Assembly: GCA_016177795.1 (NCBI GenBank)
Contig: JACOUM010000003.1
Coordinates: 1 to 64,000, forward strand
DNA length: 64,000 nucleotides
Direction of reading: 5' to 3'
From: Nitrosomonadales bacterium
GTDB taxonomy: Bacteria; Pseudomonadota; Gammaproteobacteria; Burkholderiales; Gallionellaceae
In this document: piece by piece, positions 1-6,885 of the stretch
Position numbering within the stretch: the stretch's first letter is position 1
How the letters are laid out: each line of letters begins with the position of its first letter
Position numbers and translations under genes: made by a program
Notes under the pieces: model-generated
Seen by the model: only the letters and a program-made list of their open reading frames with translations
Told to the model about the DNA's origin: nothing
Databases searched by the model: none

Positions 1-994
1 TCTGCGCGCTGTCGGAAACGTTGCGCGCCTTCTGGCTCGCCACCAGCGCCGTCTGCTTCACTTCCTCCACCGTCGCCGTGGTCTCGCTCACCGCGCTCGC
101 CGTCTCGGCTGCCCCGGAGGCAACTTGCGTCGTGGTGGCCAGTATCTCGCCGGAAGAGGCGGCAAGCACACCTGCCCCCTCGTTGATCCCGCGCATCAAT
201 TCCCGCAGTCCTTTGAGCATCGCGCCGAACGCATGCAGCAGCTCCCCGACTTCGTCAGTGCGATGCCCTGCCGGAATGCTGACGGTGAGATCGCCGGAAG
301 CGACTTTTCCGGCAATACCCGAGATCATCTGGAGCGGCGCGGCAATGACCCGGCCGATCAGCAGCGCCATCGCCACCGCCAACAGGATTGCCAGAACGCC
401 GATCATGACGAATCGATAGGCGGTGTTTTCTGCTGCCAGTTCGGACTGCGCCACGGCGGCGCGCGCCTTTTCCTCGGCTTCGTCGCCCAGTTTCTGCGCA
501 ATGTCGCGCATCCTGTCGTAGCGTTCCAGTTGCACGCCCAGCACGAGCTTTCTGGCTTCCTTTTCCTTTTCGGCATAGATCAACGGGATGAGCTGGTCAT
601 CTCGTGTCTGCGCGAATGCCTCGCGGATTTTATTGAGTTCCTCGAGTTGCGCGATCAGGGACGGGTTATGGCGGTTGCGCTCCAGCAGGCGCTGAGTGGC
701 GTCGGAAATTTCCTTGCTGCGCTGCTTGATGTCCTGATGCCAGGTCTCCTGATCAGACCGCGTGTCCGCCGCCATCATGTTGAGCAGCGCGGCCCGGACG
801 CCGTTTTCGTTTGCTCTCAGACTCAGCAGATCCACGGCATTGGCGAATTCCTCCTGGTAAATGCTGTGCTGCGAGGCCTGAATTGCCGTAATTCCCCGAT
901 ATGCAGTCGCAATGACGGCTATGAGAAATACGATCATCAGGCCGAAGCCCAGAAAGAGTTTGTTGCGCGTCGTCAAATTCAGAAACCAATTCAT
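1..994 (-). CDS. Methyl-accepting chemotaxis protein (C-terminus beyond window)
   Basis: This is the N-terminal 331 codons of a membrane chemoreceptor; the signalling tip and the stop lie beyond the left edge. The start is ATG at 994, preceded by AAGGAG six bases upstream. Residues about 10-30 form a first membrane segment, followed by a mostly helical periplasmic sensor of about 155 residues, a second membrane segment near 190-210, then a HAMP domain (the stretch IAAPLQMISGIAGKVASGDL) and the start of the coiled-coil methylation region. It is the last gene of the CheW-CheR-CheW run on the same strand, 69 bases downstream of a CheW. The ligand is unknown. Family assignment is firm; a WspA-like role is inferred from the neighbours. 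Confidence 0.9.
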   Translation of the reverse strand, partial: MNWFLNLTTRNKLFLGFGLMIVFLIAVIATAYRGITAIQASQHSIYQEEFANAVDLLSLRANENGVRAALLNMMAADTRSDQETWHQDIKQRSKEISDATQRLLERNRHNPSLIAQLEELNKIREAFAQTRDDQLIPLIYAEKEKEARKLVLGVQLERYDRMRDIAQKLGDEAEEKARAAVAQSELAAENTAYRFVMIGVLAILLAVAMALLIGRVIAAPLQMISGIAGKVASGDLTVSIPAGHRTDEVGELLHAFGAMLKGLRELMRGINEGAGVLAASSGEILATTTQVASGAAETASAVSETTATVEEVKQTALVASQKARNVSDSAQ

Positions 995-1063
995 TTTGTT
1001 CTCCTTGTTGAATCGTAGCCCCCGTGCTGCTCCTGCCCCCTTGAATGGAAAGGAGTCTGCGGT

Positions 1064-1681
1064 CTACATCTGTTCATTCACGATCAATTTTTCGTCGCTC
1101 AAAAGTTTTTCAGCATCCAGGATGACCACGCGCTCCGCGCTCACTCCTTGCAGGTAGTCCTCGCGGATGCCGGTCAGAGTAGGCAGGGAAGGCTGGATGT
1201 CTGCGCGCAGAATGCGGCGCACTCCGCTGATGGCATCTGCCACAATGCCGAATACCATATCTCCCGACTCGAGCACGATTACCTTATTGAGGTCGGTCAG
1301 CCCTTTTTCCGGAAGATCAAAAAACTTCTTGATGTCGATAACCGAGAGAATCTCGCCGCGCAGGTTGACGATGCCGAGAACAAAGGGCGGAGTGCAGGGA
1401 AGCGGCGTAAGTTCTTCCAGCGGATAAACCTCGCGAACATACTCTGATGCAACGGCATACCGCTCATGGGCGAGGGTGAATTCCACCGCTTCGATCCATT
1501 CATCGTCCAATTCCGCTCGCGCTGGTTCCCTTGCGAGCGAGCGCGCCCTCTCTTCCAGTACCCGTTTGGTCTCTTCTGCGGTTGGTTCCCAAATATGCTC
1601 GATTGCAGTGCGCGCCGTTTCCAGGCGCTGCTTGACTTCATTCCAGTCGATTGCCTTGTGTTTTTTTTGCGGTGCTTTCAT
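1064..1681 (-). CDS. CheW-type coupling protein with N-terminal extension (WspD-like)
   Basis: This is a CheW-domain adaptor that would couple a chemoreceptor to a CheA kinase. The CheW fold occupies roughly residues 65-205 (the motif LGIVNLRGEILSVIDIKKFF is typical). It is preceded by a charged, helical extension of about 60 residues, as in WspD-type second CheW proteins. I chose ATG at 1681, which has GAGG upstream; the frame is open to a TTG at 1702 that overlaps the cheR stop. It lies immediately downstream of the CheR-TPR gene and upstream of the receptor. No CheA is present in the window, so the kinase is probably encoded to the left. Confidence 0.88.
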   Translation of the reverse strand: MKAPQKKHKAIDWNEVKQRLETARTAIEHIWEPTAEETKRVLEERARSLAREPARAELDDEWIEAVEFTLAHERYAVASEYVREVYPLEELTPLPCTPPFVLGIVNLRGEILSVIDIKKFFDLPEKGLTDLNKVIVLESGDMVFGIVADAISGVRRILRADIQPSLPTLTGIREDYLQGVSAERVVILDAEKLLSDEKLIVNEQM

Positions 1682-1694
1682 GACGGCATTCCTC

Positions 1695-3158
1695 TCATGC
1701 AACGGCTACCGCTGGCTGCGGCAGGCTCTCCAGCAAGGCCACGGCAATTTCGGCCAGCCGTCCGGCAGTCAGCCCATCCGCTTCCGGCAGGGTTTCTTCC
1801 GGCGGATGCTGGCGCAACAGCAGCAGCGTATTTTCGAAATGGCGCTGCGCCTGCCGATAGTGCCCCTGCGACTGGTGCAGGTTCCCCAGCGCGAAGTGGG
1901 CAAGCACAAAATCGGGATCGAGATAAAGCGCGCGCATCAATGACTGGATGGCGGTATCGTGCCGCCCCTGCTCCTGCAAGATAGTGGCCAAAAGATAATG
2001 GTGTGCTGGATCCAGCCTGTCGGCGGCGATCGCCTGCTCGCACCACTCCAGCGCCTCGGCGAGCCTGCCCTGGTTGGCGCAGTTGCGTGCCATGCGCGAC
2101 GGCATCCCGCGATCATCCGCTTGGCGGGCTTGCGCCTGGCCGGCCTGCCCCGCAGAAAGATTTGCAGCCGGGGTTGCCTCATTGGGCAGTACCGGCAATA
2201 TTGCGGGCGCAGGCTCTGCCGGCACGACTGGCGGCAGCGGAGGCGCGGCTTCGGCTGCTTCAAACAACGGCAGAACCGGATACCCGACAACGAGCGGCTG
2301 CGACCTGACGTCTGCCGTCTTCCGGTACAGCACTGCCCCCGGAAACTCGACCGGTGCGAATGGCGAAAACAAGGCGTTCGACGCTTCCGTCGGGCTGACG
2401 ATCAACCAGCCACCGTCAACCAGCGCACGGTAAAAATTGCCGGCGACCTGTTTTGCGCGCTGCGCGGTGAAATACATCAGCACATTGCGGCAAAGAATGA
2501 TGTCCATCGCGCTGGTATTGTTCGTTAGCGATGGATAAACATCATCGGCAAAATTGAGGTAGGAAAACGTGACCATCTTCCTGATACGCGGATGTATTTC
2601 GAAGCGCCCATCCTTTTTTCTCATGAAATACTTTTCGCGCAGCCAGCCGGGCGCGTCGCGGAACGACCATTCGCCATACACTCCCTGCGCCGCCTTGCGC
2701 AGAAATTTCGGGTTAAAGTCCGTCGCCAGAATGGTGACGTTCCATTCCTTGAGATCGGGAATGAGCCTGTCGAGCAGTATCGCGATGGTGTAGGCTTCCT
2801 CACCGGTGCTGCAGCCCGCACTCCAGATGCGCAAACGCCGCTCATTCTGGCGGCGTGATTGCAACAGTTGCAAAAGAATCTGTTCTTCGAGAATCTTCAG
2901 ACCCAGTTTCTCCCGGAAGAAATAGGTTTCCCCCACGCTCAGGTGGCTGGCGAGCACTTCGTTCATGCGGCGTGTCAGCGGGGCTGACAATAGCCATTGT
3001 GCGCATGATTCCACGTCCGGAAAATTGAAATCCGGCGCCGCCGCAGCAATTCCGCGTTCGAGGTCGCCCCAGCGTTCCGGCGGGAAATGCAGCCCCGTCT
3101 GTGTGGCGACAAGTTTGCTCAGGCTGGATAACAACGAATCGGGAAGGGTAGCCTGCAT
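1695..3158 (-). CDS. CheR methyltransferase with C-terminal TPR repeats (WspC-like)
   Basis: This 487-residue protein would methylate glutamates on a chemoreceptor using S-adenosylmethionine. Residues about 1-80 form the CheR N-terminal helical domain and about 85-285 the methyltransferase domain, with the SAM-binding motif GCSTGEEAYTIAI and the DIILCRNVLMYF stretch. A proline/alanine-rich linker follows (about 300-350), then two or three TPR-like repeats (WCEQAIAADRLDPAHHYLLA; LMRALYLDPDFVLAHFALGN). CheR fused to TPRs is characteristic of Wsp and Frz-type alternative chemosensory pathways rather than of flagellar chemotaxis. It sits between two CheW genes with very short spacing, so it is one operon. 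A WspC role is inferred from gene order and architecture. Confidence 0.92.
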   Translation of the reverse strand: MQATLPDSLLSSLSKLVATQTGLHFPPERWGDLERGIAAAAPDFNFPDVESCAQWLLSAPLTRRMNEVLASHLSVGETYFFREKLGLKILEEQILLQLLQSRRQNERRLRIWSAGCSTGEEAYTIAILLDRLIPDLKEWNVTILATDFNPKFLRKAAQGVYGEWSFRDAPGWLREKYFMRKKDGRFEIHPRIRKMVTFSYLNFADDVYPSLTNNTSAMDIILCRNVLMYFTAQRAKQVAGNFYRALVDGGWLIVSPTEASNALFSPFAPVEFPGAVLYRKTADVRSQPLVVGYPVLPLFEAAEAAPPLPPVVPAEPAPAILPVLPNEATPAANLSAGQAGQAQARQADDRGMPSRMARNCANQGRLAEALEWCEQAIAADRLDPAHHYLLATILQEQGRHDTAIQSLMRALYLDPDFVLAHFALGNLHQSQGHYRQAQRHFENTLLLLRQHPPEETLPEADGLTAGRLAEIAVALLESLPQPAVAVA

Positions 3159-3166
3159 GGTTTGCC

Positions 3167-3640
3167 TCAGGAAGCTTCCAGTGCGCTGTTTTCCAGCGCA
3201 TGGGCCAGGAAATTTTCTTCTTCCAGCGAAAGAAATTTATCCAGGTCGTGAATGAGAATTAATCCGTCTACAAGCTTTACCATCCCTTCCATATACTCAA
3301 TATTTGGAAGGACTTCCTCTGCCGCAATCAGGCTCTGAGCAGGGCATGCAATGACATCCAGTACCGCGTCCGCGACCAGCGCGACGGGCCGCCGCGCCGT
3401 ATGCGCGACGACCAGTTGGTCGGTCAATACAATCTCCCGTTCCGGCAGGTGAAAACGCCGGCGCATATTAATGACCGGAATGATCCGTCCCTGGATGTTG
3501 ACCACGCCGAGAACGATGTCCGGCGCCTTGGGCAACGGAGTGATAGCCACCATGCGCACCACCCGGTCCGCCATGGGCAAAGGCAGGGCGTAGCGTTGAT
3601 CGCTCAAGGTAAAAACAATGAGGAAATCTGACTTTTTCAT
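3167..3640 (-). CDS. CheW-type coupling protein (WspB-like)
   Basis: This single-domain CheW protein of 157 residues is the first gene of the chemosensory operon. The CheW fold covers nearly the whole protein (LGVVNIQGRIIPVINMRRRF is the typical signature). The start is ATG at 3640, giving the N-terminus MKKSDFLIVF; the frame extends 17 codons further, but the extra residues do not resemble the family. It ends nine bases before the CheR-TPR gene. The position, CheW then CheR-TPR then a second CheW, matches wspB-wspC-wspD. Confidence 0.88.
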   Translation of the reverse strand: MKKSDFLIVFTLSDQRYALPLPMADRVVRMVAITPLPKAPDIVLGVVNIQGRIIPVINMRRRFHLPEREIVLTDQLVVAHTARRPVALVADAVLDVIACPAQSLIAAEEVLPNIEYMEGMVKLVDGLILIHDLDKFLSLEEENFLAHALENSALEAS

Positions 3641-3982
3641 TGCAGTCCCGGAGTGATGTTCAGGAATAGCAGACGTGGCACCATACACCAAGTATTCTGA
3701 AATTCATATATGCCAAACGGCCTAGGTAATTTCGCCGTTTTGCCTATAAACACACATATATAGCTACCTTGAACGTAACAACACATGCAGACAGAACTCG
3801 CCCCGGAATATCTGGCGGATCATGCGGAAGTCTCTAATCCTGAGTGACTGGAATTGGCACGAACCTGCCAGACACCCTTCGTTATCCACCACCACAAAAC
3901 CGCCCTTGGTATTTCAACTATTCAGGTTGCCTCATAGCTGCCATTCGCCAAGTGGCGCAATCGACATGAAGCTGCCCATCCT
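3641..3982. other. Intergenic region with inverted element A
   Basis: This 342-base gap separates the hemerythrin gene from the chemosensory operon. At 3705-3747 it holds an AT/GC-patterned element with the imperfect arms CAAACGGC and GCCGTTTTG around a CCTAGG core. The flanking CATATATGCC and the ggcctag stretch recur at 4502-4537 upstream of the hemerythrin gene. A plus-strand frame of 60 codons (3822-4004) is open, but it overlaps the hemerythrin end, has no recognisable family and is probably not a gene. I see nothing else. Confidence 0.5.
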
Positions 3983-4429
3983 TCAACTGGGTTTGAAGTC
4001 GTAAAATTGGGCGTTTAGGATTATTCTCATCGGCTCACTCTCATCCTTGATGTGCCTCATGAAGCAATCTCTCAATAGCTTGGGGTAATAGTCCGACGCA
4101 GTGTCAGGCAACACGCCATTAAATGATGCCAACTCATTTTTTATGCTTTGAATCATATTCAACAAATGCTGGTGTGCAAGGGCGTGCTGGGCAAAGGGAA
4201 AGTTGACCGCCTGTGCAATATATTCCTCCATCAGGAAACAATCAGCCAGGTAGTCTTCGAGCAGATCAAACGTCCCTGACAGGGCATGATGGTTGTTTGC
4301 TCTAATCAAGCACTCAACCCTGTTAAGCATGTCGAATATTTTCTTGTGTGCAGAATCGATGATTCTATTTCCGACGCTCAACTGCTTTGTAAATGAGAAA
4401 TCCACGCTGTCCTCCCGAGAACAAGCCAT
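3983..4429 (-). CDS. Atypical bacteriohemerythrin-like protein
   Basis: This 148-residue four-helix protein has the hemerythrin pattern. Hemerythrins bind O2 (or sense it) at a di-iron site. Visible ligand-like residues are H28, E68, H82, H86 and H126. The histidine expected four residues before E68 is C64, and the aspartate expected five residues after H126 is S131, although D129 lies nearby. The canonical seven-ligand site is therefore incomplete. In many bacteria such domains sit next to chemosensory genes, and this one is directly upstream of, and co-directional with, the CheW-CheR-CheW-receptor operon. A signalling or redox-sensing role is an inference; a normal oxygen carrier is doubtful. 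Confidence 0.75.
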   Translation of the reverse strand: MACSREDSVDFSFTKQLSVGNRIIDSAHKKIFDMLNRVECLIRANNHHALSGTFDLLEDYLADCFLMEEYIAQAVNFPFAQHALAHQHLLNMIQSIKNELASFNGVLPDTASDYYPKLLRDCFMRHIKDESEPMRIILNAQFYDFKPS

Positions 4430-4501
4430 TACAAATTCAGTGCCATTTACTGGTTAAGAGTATCTTTCGTTGGGAGATTTATAACCGTATGGCCGATAAA
4501 A

Positions 4502-4537
4502 GCATATATGCCGAAATGCCTATATATTTCGGCCTAG
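4502..4537. promoter_or_regulatory. Inverted element B upstream of the hemerythrin gene
   Basis: Perfect 8-base arms GCCGAAAT (4510-4517) and ATTTCGGC (4526-4533) are flanked by GCATATATGCC and GGCCTAG. The same pieces (CATATATGCC, the ggcctag stretch, TATAGGC on the other strand) occur in element A at 3705-3747, upstream of the first CheW gene. Shared sequence at two adjacent promoters suggests a common regulator. No known consensus was matched. Confidence 0.4.
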
Positions 4538-4728
4538 CCATTTGTTTGAATGTGGCTGGATTTGGATAATGACTAAAGTTCAGCAATTGGCACCCAGCCG
4601 AACTTCATGTTTACGAATTACTTACCTGAAAGCGATCCAACTTAACCGAAATTGAAAGTTAATTTTAGGCACTGTCTGTCAGATCAAATCACGACAGGCG
4701 CGCAAGCGGAGCCGGACGCGGATTATTC

Positions 4729-4884
4729 ATGAGTGCCGCTGGACTCAAAAAACCGTGAAAGCGGATCAAGCTGCGATTGCAGGATGATATTGTGCAGCGC
4801 TTGGACGCGGGCGAGAGCATCGCATCGATTACCGATTACCTTGCTGCCAGGAACGCCGTAGAGCCGCTCAAACCATGCCGGTGA
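4729..4884 (+). pseudogene. Possible relic of a small gene ending at a terminator
   Basis: Frame ATG (4729) to TGA (4884) gives 51 codons with one internal TGA at codon 10, where TGG (Trp) would keep the frame open. The second part reads QDDIVQRLDAGESIASITDY, which looks protein-like but matches no family I recognise. A strong terminator follows 25 bases later. The stretch could also be part of an untranslated transcript. Low confidence. Confidence 0.25.
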
Positions 4885-4909
4885 GGGGTAGCCCTGCCCG
4901 GATGATGAG

Positions 4910-4930
4910 ACCGCCTTCGGGCGGTTTTTT
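4910..4930 (+). terminator. Rho-independent terminator
   Basis: A six-base-pair GC stem, ACCGCC / GGCGGT, with a TTCG tetraloop is followed directly by a run of Ts. It would end plus-strand transcription coming from about 4700. The rest of the 4430-5013 gap, apart from element B and the relic frame, shows no gene. Confidence 0.75.
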
Positions 4931-5013
4931 ATTTCAAGTGCTTATTTATAGCTTATTCGTGTTTTTTCTTATCGCCGCGCCGTACCCTACAAAAACGCTG
5001 TAACTATTTGATT

Positions 5014-5105
5014 TGGTGCCCGGAACCGGAATCGAACCGGTACGCTGGTTTTACCCTAGCGACGGATTTTAAGTCCGTTGTGTCTACCAATTTCACCACC
5101 CGGGC
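5014..5105 (-). tRNA. tRNA-Leu(UAA)
   Basis: A full cloverleaf on the minus strand, with 5' acceptor GCCCGGG at 5105-5099, anticodon TAA within ACTTAAAAT, the long variable arm of a class II tRNA, T-loop GGTTCGATTCC, and an encoded CCA at 5016-5014. It is the last RNA of a short transcript that begins with the tRNA-like element eight bases upstream. Confidence 0.95.
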
Positions 5106-5112
5106 AAATGTT

Positions 5113-5224
5113 TAGAGGCGAGCGCAGGGATCGAACCGGCATCAATGGATTGGCGATCCATCAAACGAATCGCATCAAGTCAATAGAGTATTCTTTAACT
5201 GTCGCGATGCGATTCTTTCTCACC
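5113..5224 (-). ncRNA. tRNA-like RNA, degenerate tRNA-Cys with an oversized D-arm
   Basis: On the minus strand this folds like a tRNA. The acceptor GGTGAGA (5224-5218) pairs with GCTCGCC (5123-5117), and flanking bases extend the helix. An anticodon-like arm ATGGA-TCGCCAA-TCCAT (5161-5145) and a T-arm GCCGG-TTCGATC-CCTGC (5140-5124) are followed by TCTA instead of TCCA. The D-arm is replaced by a hairpin of about 50 bases whose base is a perfect 10-bp helix (5215-5206 with 5176-5167). The 3' 49 bases align without gaps to the tRNA-Cys at 9905-9978, at roughly two thirds identity by hand count. C33 replaces the invariant U33. Probably not a working tRNA. Confidence 0.55.
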
Positions 5225-5236
5225 TCTGGAGCCCAT

Positions 5237-5242
5237 ATTATA
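5237..5242 (-). promoter_or_regulatory. -10 box of the tRNA-like/tRNA-Leu transcript
   Basis: A perfect TATAAT on the minus strand lies about a dozen bases before the first base of the tRNA-like element, so transcription would begin almost at that RNA. No good -35 hexamer is visible at the usual distance. Confidence 0.5.
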
Positions 5243-5322
5243 TTTGAATAGTGAAAAGACTTTTGCACAAATTCAGGCAAGCATGCGCCAGATAAGCAAG
5301 GGCTGGGCGCAATCTTAATGGA

Positions 5323-6177
5323 TTACAACCAGTAAAAATAAACAAACACCAGCAATCCCGGAATCGCCACCGCAAAATTCCAATACCAACTTACCAGATC
5401 CAGCCCCACGTGGCTTTCGGCCTTGAAGTTGCCGTGAAAAGCGCGCAGCAGCAGCACCGCCAGCATGATGATTCCCGCCAGCAGGTGCACGCCATGCACG
5501 CCAGTCAGCATATAGAAATTCGTGCCGTAAACGCCGCTGGCCAGGGTGACGCCAAGCTCGGCGGCATGACGGTATTCCATCGCCTGCTGGAACAGGAACG
5601 CCACGCCCAAAGAAAACGCGATCGCCAGACCGGCAACCATCTGGCCGCGATTGGCGGTCGAGAGCCCCTTGCGTGCCCAGATCAGCGACACGGCGGATGC
5701 CAGGATAAGGATTGCATTAACTGCGGGGAGCCCCCATGCACCCAGCGGGGTGAATGCCTGCGACTTCGGGCCGCCCGACGGCCATGTTCCCTTGAAATCC
5801 GGCCACAGCGTGAAATGCGGATCCATGGATGCCAGCTCCGGCAGGGAAAAGGCGCGCACGTACATCAGCGCCAGCAAAAAGGCGCCGAAGAATGCGACCT
5901 CGGAAAAAATGAAATAGGCCATGCCGATGCGGAAGGAGCGGTCTTCCCACGGGTGGTAGTTCCCGCTTTCGTCTTCGCAGAGGATTTTTTCCACCCAACC
6001 GAATGCGCCGTAGAGCGCCAAGGAAATTCCCGCCAGAATGGGAACGACGCCGGAAACGATGGCATTGATCCGCAGCGCGAACCCCAGCGCCAGAATGAAA
6101 AGCCCCAGGTTGATCGTCACCGGATAGTGGCTCGGGGGCGGCACATAATAATGGCGGTCGCTCCGCATTTCGCTCAT
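5323..6177 (-). CDS. coxC: Cytochrome c oxidase subunit III
   Basis: This 284-residue inner-membrane subunit of an aa3-type cytochrome c oxidase has seven predicted hydrophobic segments. Family marks include the N-terminal YYVPPPSHYPVTINLG, the EVAFFGAF helix and the C-terminal GVHGVHLLAGI with SWYWNFAV. Subunit III carries no metal and stabilises the core and its proton pathway. It is the last gene of the operon coxB-coxA-small protein-ctaG-coxC. The length is normal for the long, seven-helix form. Confidence 0.97.
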   Translation of the reverse strand: MSEMRSDRHYYVPPPSHYPVTINLGLFILALGFALRINAIVSGVVPILAGISLALYGAFGWVEKILCEDESGNYHPWEDRSFRIGMAYFIFSEVAFFGAFLLALMYVRAFSLPELASMDPHFTLWPDFKGTWPSGGPKSQAFTPLGAWGLPAVNAILILASAVSLIWARKGLSTANRGQMVAGLAIAFSLGVAFLFQQAMEYRHAAELGVTLASGVYGTNFYMLTGVHGVHLLAGIIMLAVLLLRAFHGNFKAESHVGLDLVSWYWNFAVAIPGLLVFVYFYWL

Positions 6178-6195
6178 GTTGGTCTCCTTAAGCGC

Positions 6196-6726
6196 TCATC
6201 CGGACACAGGGAACAGAGTGTAGGAAAGACTGATCTCCTGCACCTCTGCAGGCAGTTCCGGGCTGACGAAGAAAACCAGCGGCATTTCCCTCACCTCTCC
6301 CGGCTTCAGCACCTGCCGCTGGAAACAGAAGCATTCGATCTTGTTGAAATGCCGCGCCGTCCAGCCGGGAGTCACGCTCGGCACCGCCTGCCCGGCTAGC
6401 GCCCGGTTGGTCGGGTTCTTGGCCAGATAATTGATTCTGGTGACTTCGCCGGGATGCACCCGCATCCTGGTTTGTGCGGGGTAGAATTCCCAGCTCATGC
6501 CCGGCATCACGGTGCTGGTGAATTCCACCGTCACCCAGCGCCCGATATCCGCTTTAGACGCCTGCGCAATTTGCACTGCGCCATCAGTCTTGCCGTTCAG
6601 ACCCGTTGCTTTGCACAGCAGGTCATAGAATGGCACCAATGCAAACGCGAATCCGGCTGCGGCGGCCACCATAAGCAGCAGCCTGATGGTCAACCGCCGG
6701 TTCGCCTGTCTGAGCGCTTCATTCAT
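6196..6726 (-). CDS. ctaG: Cytochrome c oxidase assembly protein CtaG/Cox11
   Basis: This 176-residue copper chaperone inserts CuB into subunit I. It has one N-terminal membrane anchor (residues about 15-35, ending LVPFYDLLCKATG) and a periplasmic immunoglobulin-like domain. The copper-binding motif is present as KIECFCFQRQ, with the CFCF cysteines at about residues 132-134. It is positioned between coxA and coxC, with 12- and 18-base gaps, as in most proteobacterial cox operons. Confidence 0.97.
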   Translation of the reverse strand: MNEALRQANRRLTIRLLLMVAAAAGFAFALVPFYDLLCKATGLNGKTDGAVQIAQASKADIGRWVTVEFTSTVMPGMSWEFYPAQTRMRVHPGEVTRINYLAKNPTNRALAGQAVPSVTPGWTARHFNKIECFCFQRQVLKPGEVREMPLVFFVSPELPAEVQEISLSYTLFPVSG

Positions 6727-6738
6727 CGCATCCGCCTT

Positions 6739-6885
6739 TCACTGCAATGCCGGCAGCCAAAGCGGCAACTTGAAAAAAGTCACGGCATAGATAAACGCCA
6801 CAAACAGCATCAGCGCTACCACCAGCTGCACTGTGCGCCGCTCGCGCTTTTCATGTTCATTCATCACCTCAGGCTCGTTCATCAT
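6739..6885 (-). CDS. Small membrane protein of the cox operon
   Basis: This is a 48-residue protein with one membrane segment (VVALMLFVAFIYAVTFF), a charged N-terminus rich in E/K/R and a short periplasmic end. The ATG at 6885 overlaps the coxA stop codon (ATGA), indicating coupled translation. Similar tiny proteins, often named cytochrome oxidase small assembly protein, occur between coxA and ctaG in betaproteobacteria. A role in oxidase assembly is inferred from position only. Confidence 0.75.
   Translation of the reverse strand: MMNEPEVMNEHEKRERRTVQLVVALMLFVAFIYAVTFFKLPLWLPALQ

Noticed and set aside
3690-3720. TGGCA...TTTCA on the minus strand as a sigma-54 promoter before the first CheW
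   Set aside because: The -12 element lacks the required GC and the spacing is off.
3822-4004. 60-codon plus-strand frame between the chemosensory and hemerythrin genes
   Set aside because: It overlaps the end of the hemerythrin gene, has no clear ribosome site and resembles no family.
4492-4499. GCCGATAA, the -10 sequence of flagellar sigma-28 promoters
   Set aside because: No TAAA-type -35 lies 15 bases upstream and no plus-strand gene follows; it is part of element B.
5113-5224. Functional tRNA-Gly, from the GCC triplet in the anticodon-like loop
   Set aside because: C33 replaces U33, the end reads TCTA, the D-arm is absent, and the sequence is closer to the tRNA-Cys of this window.
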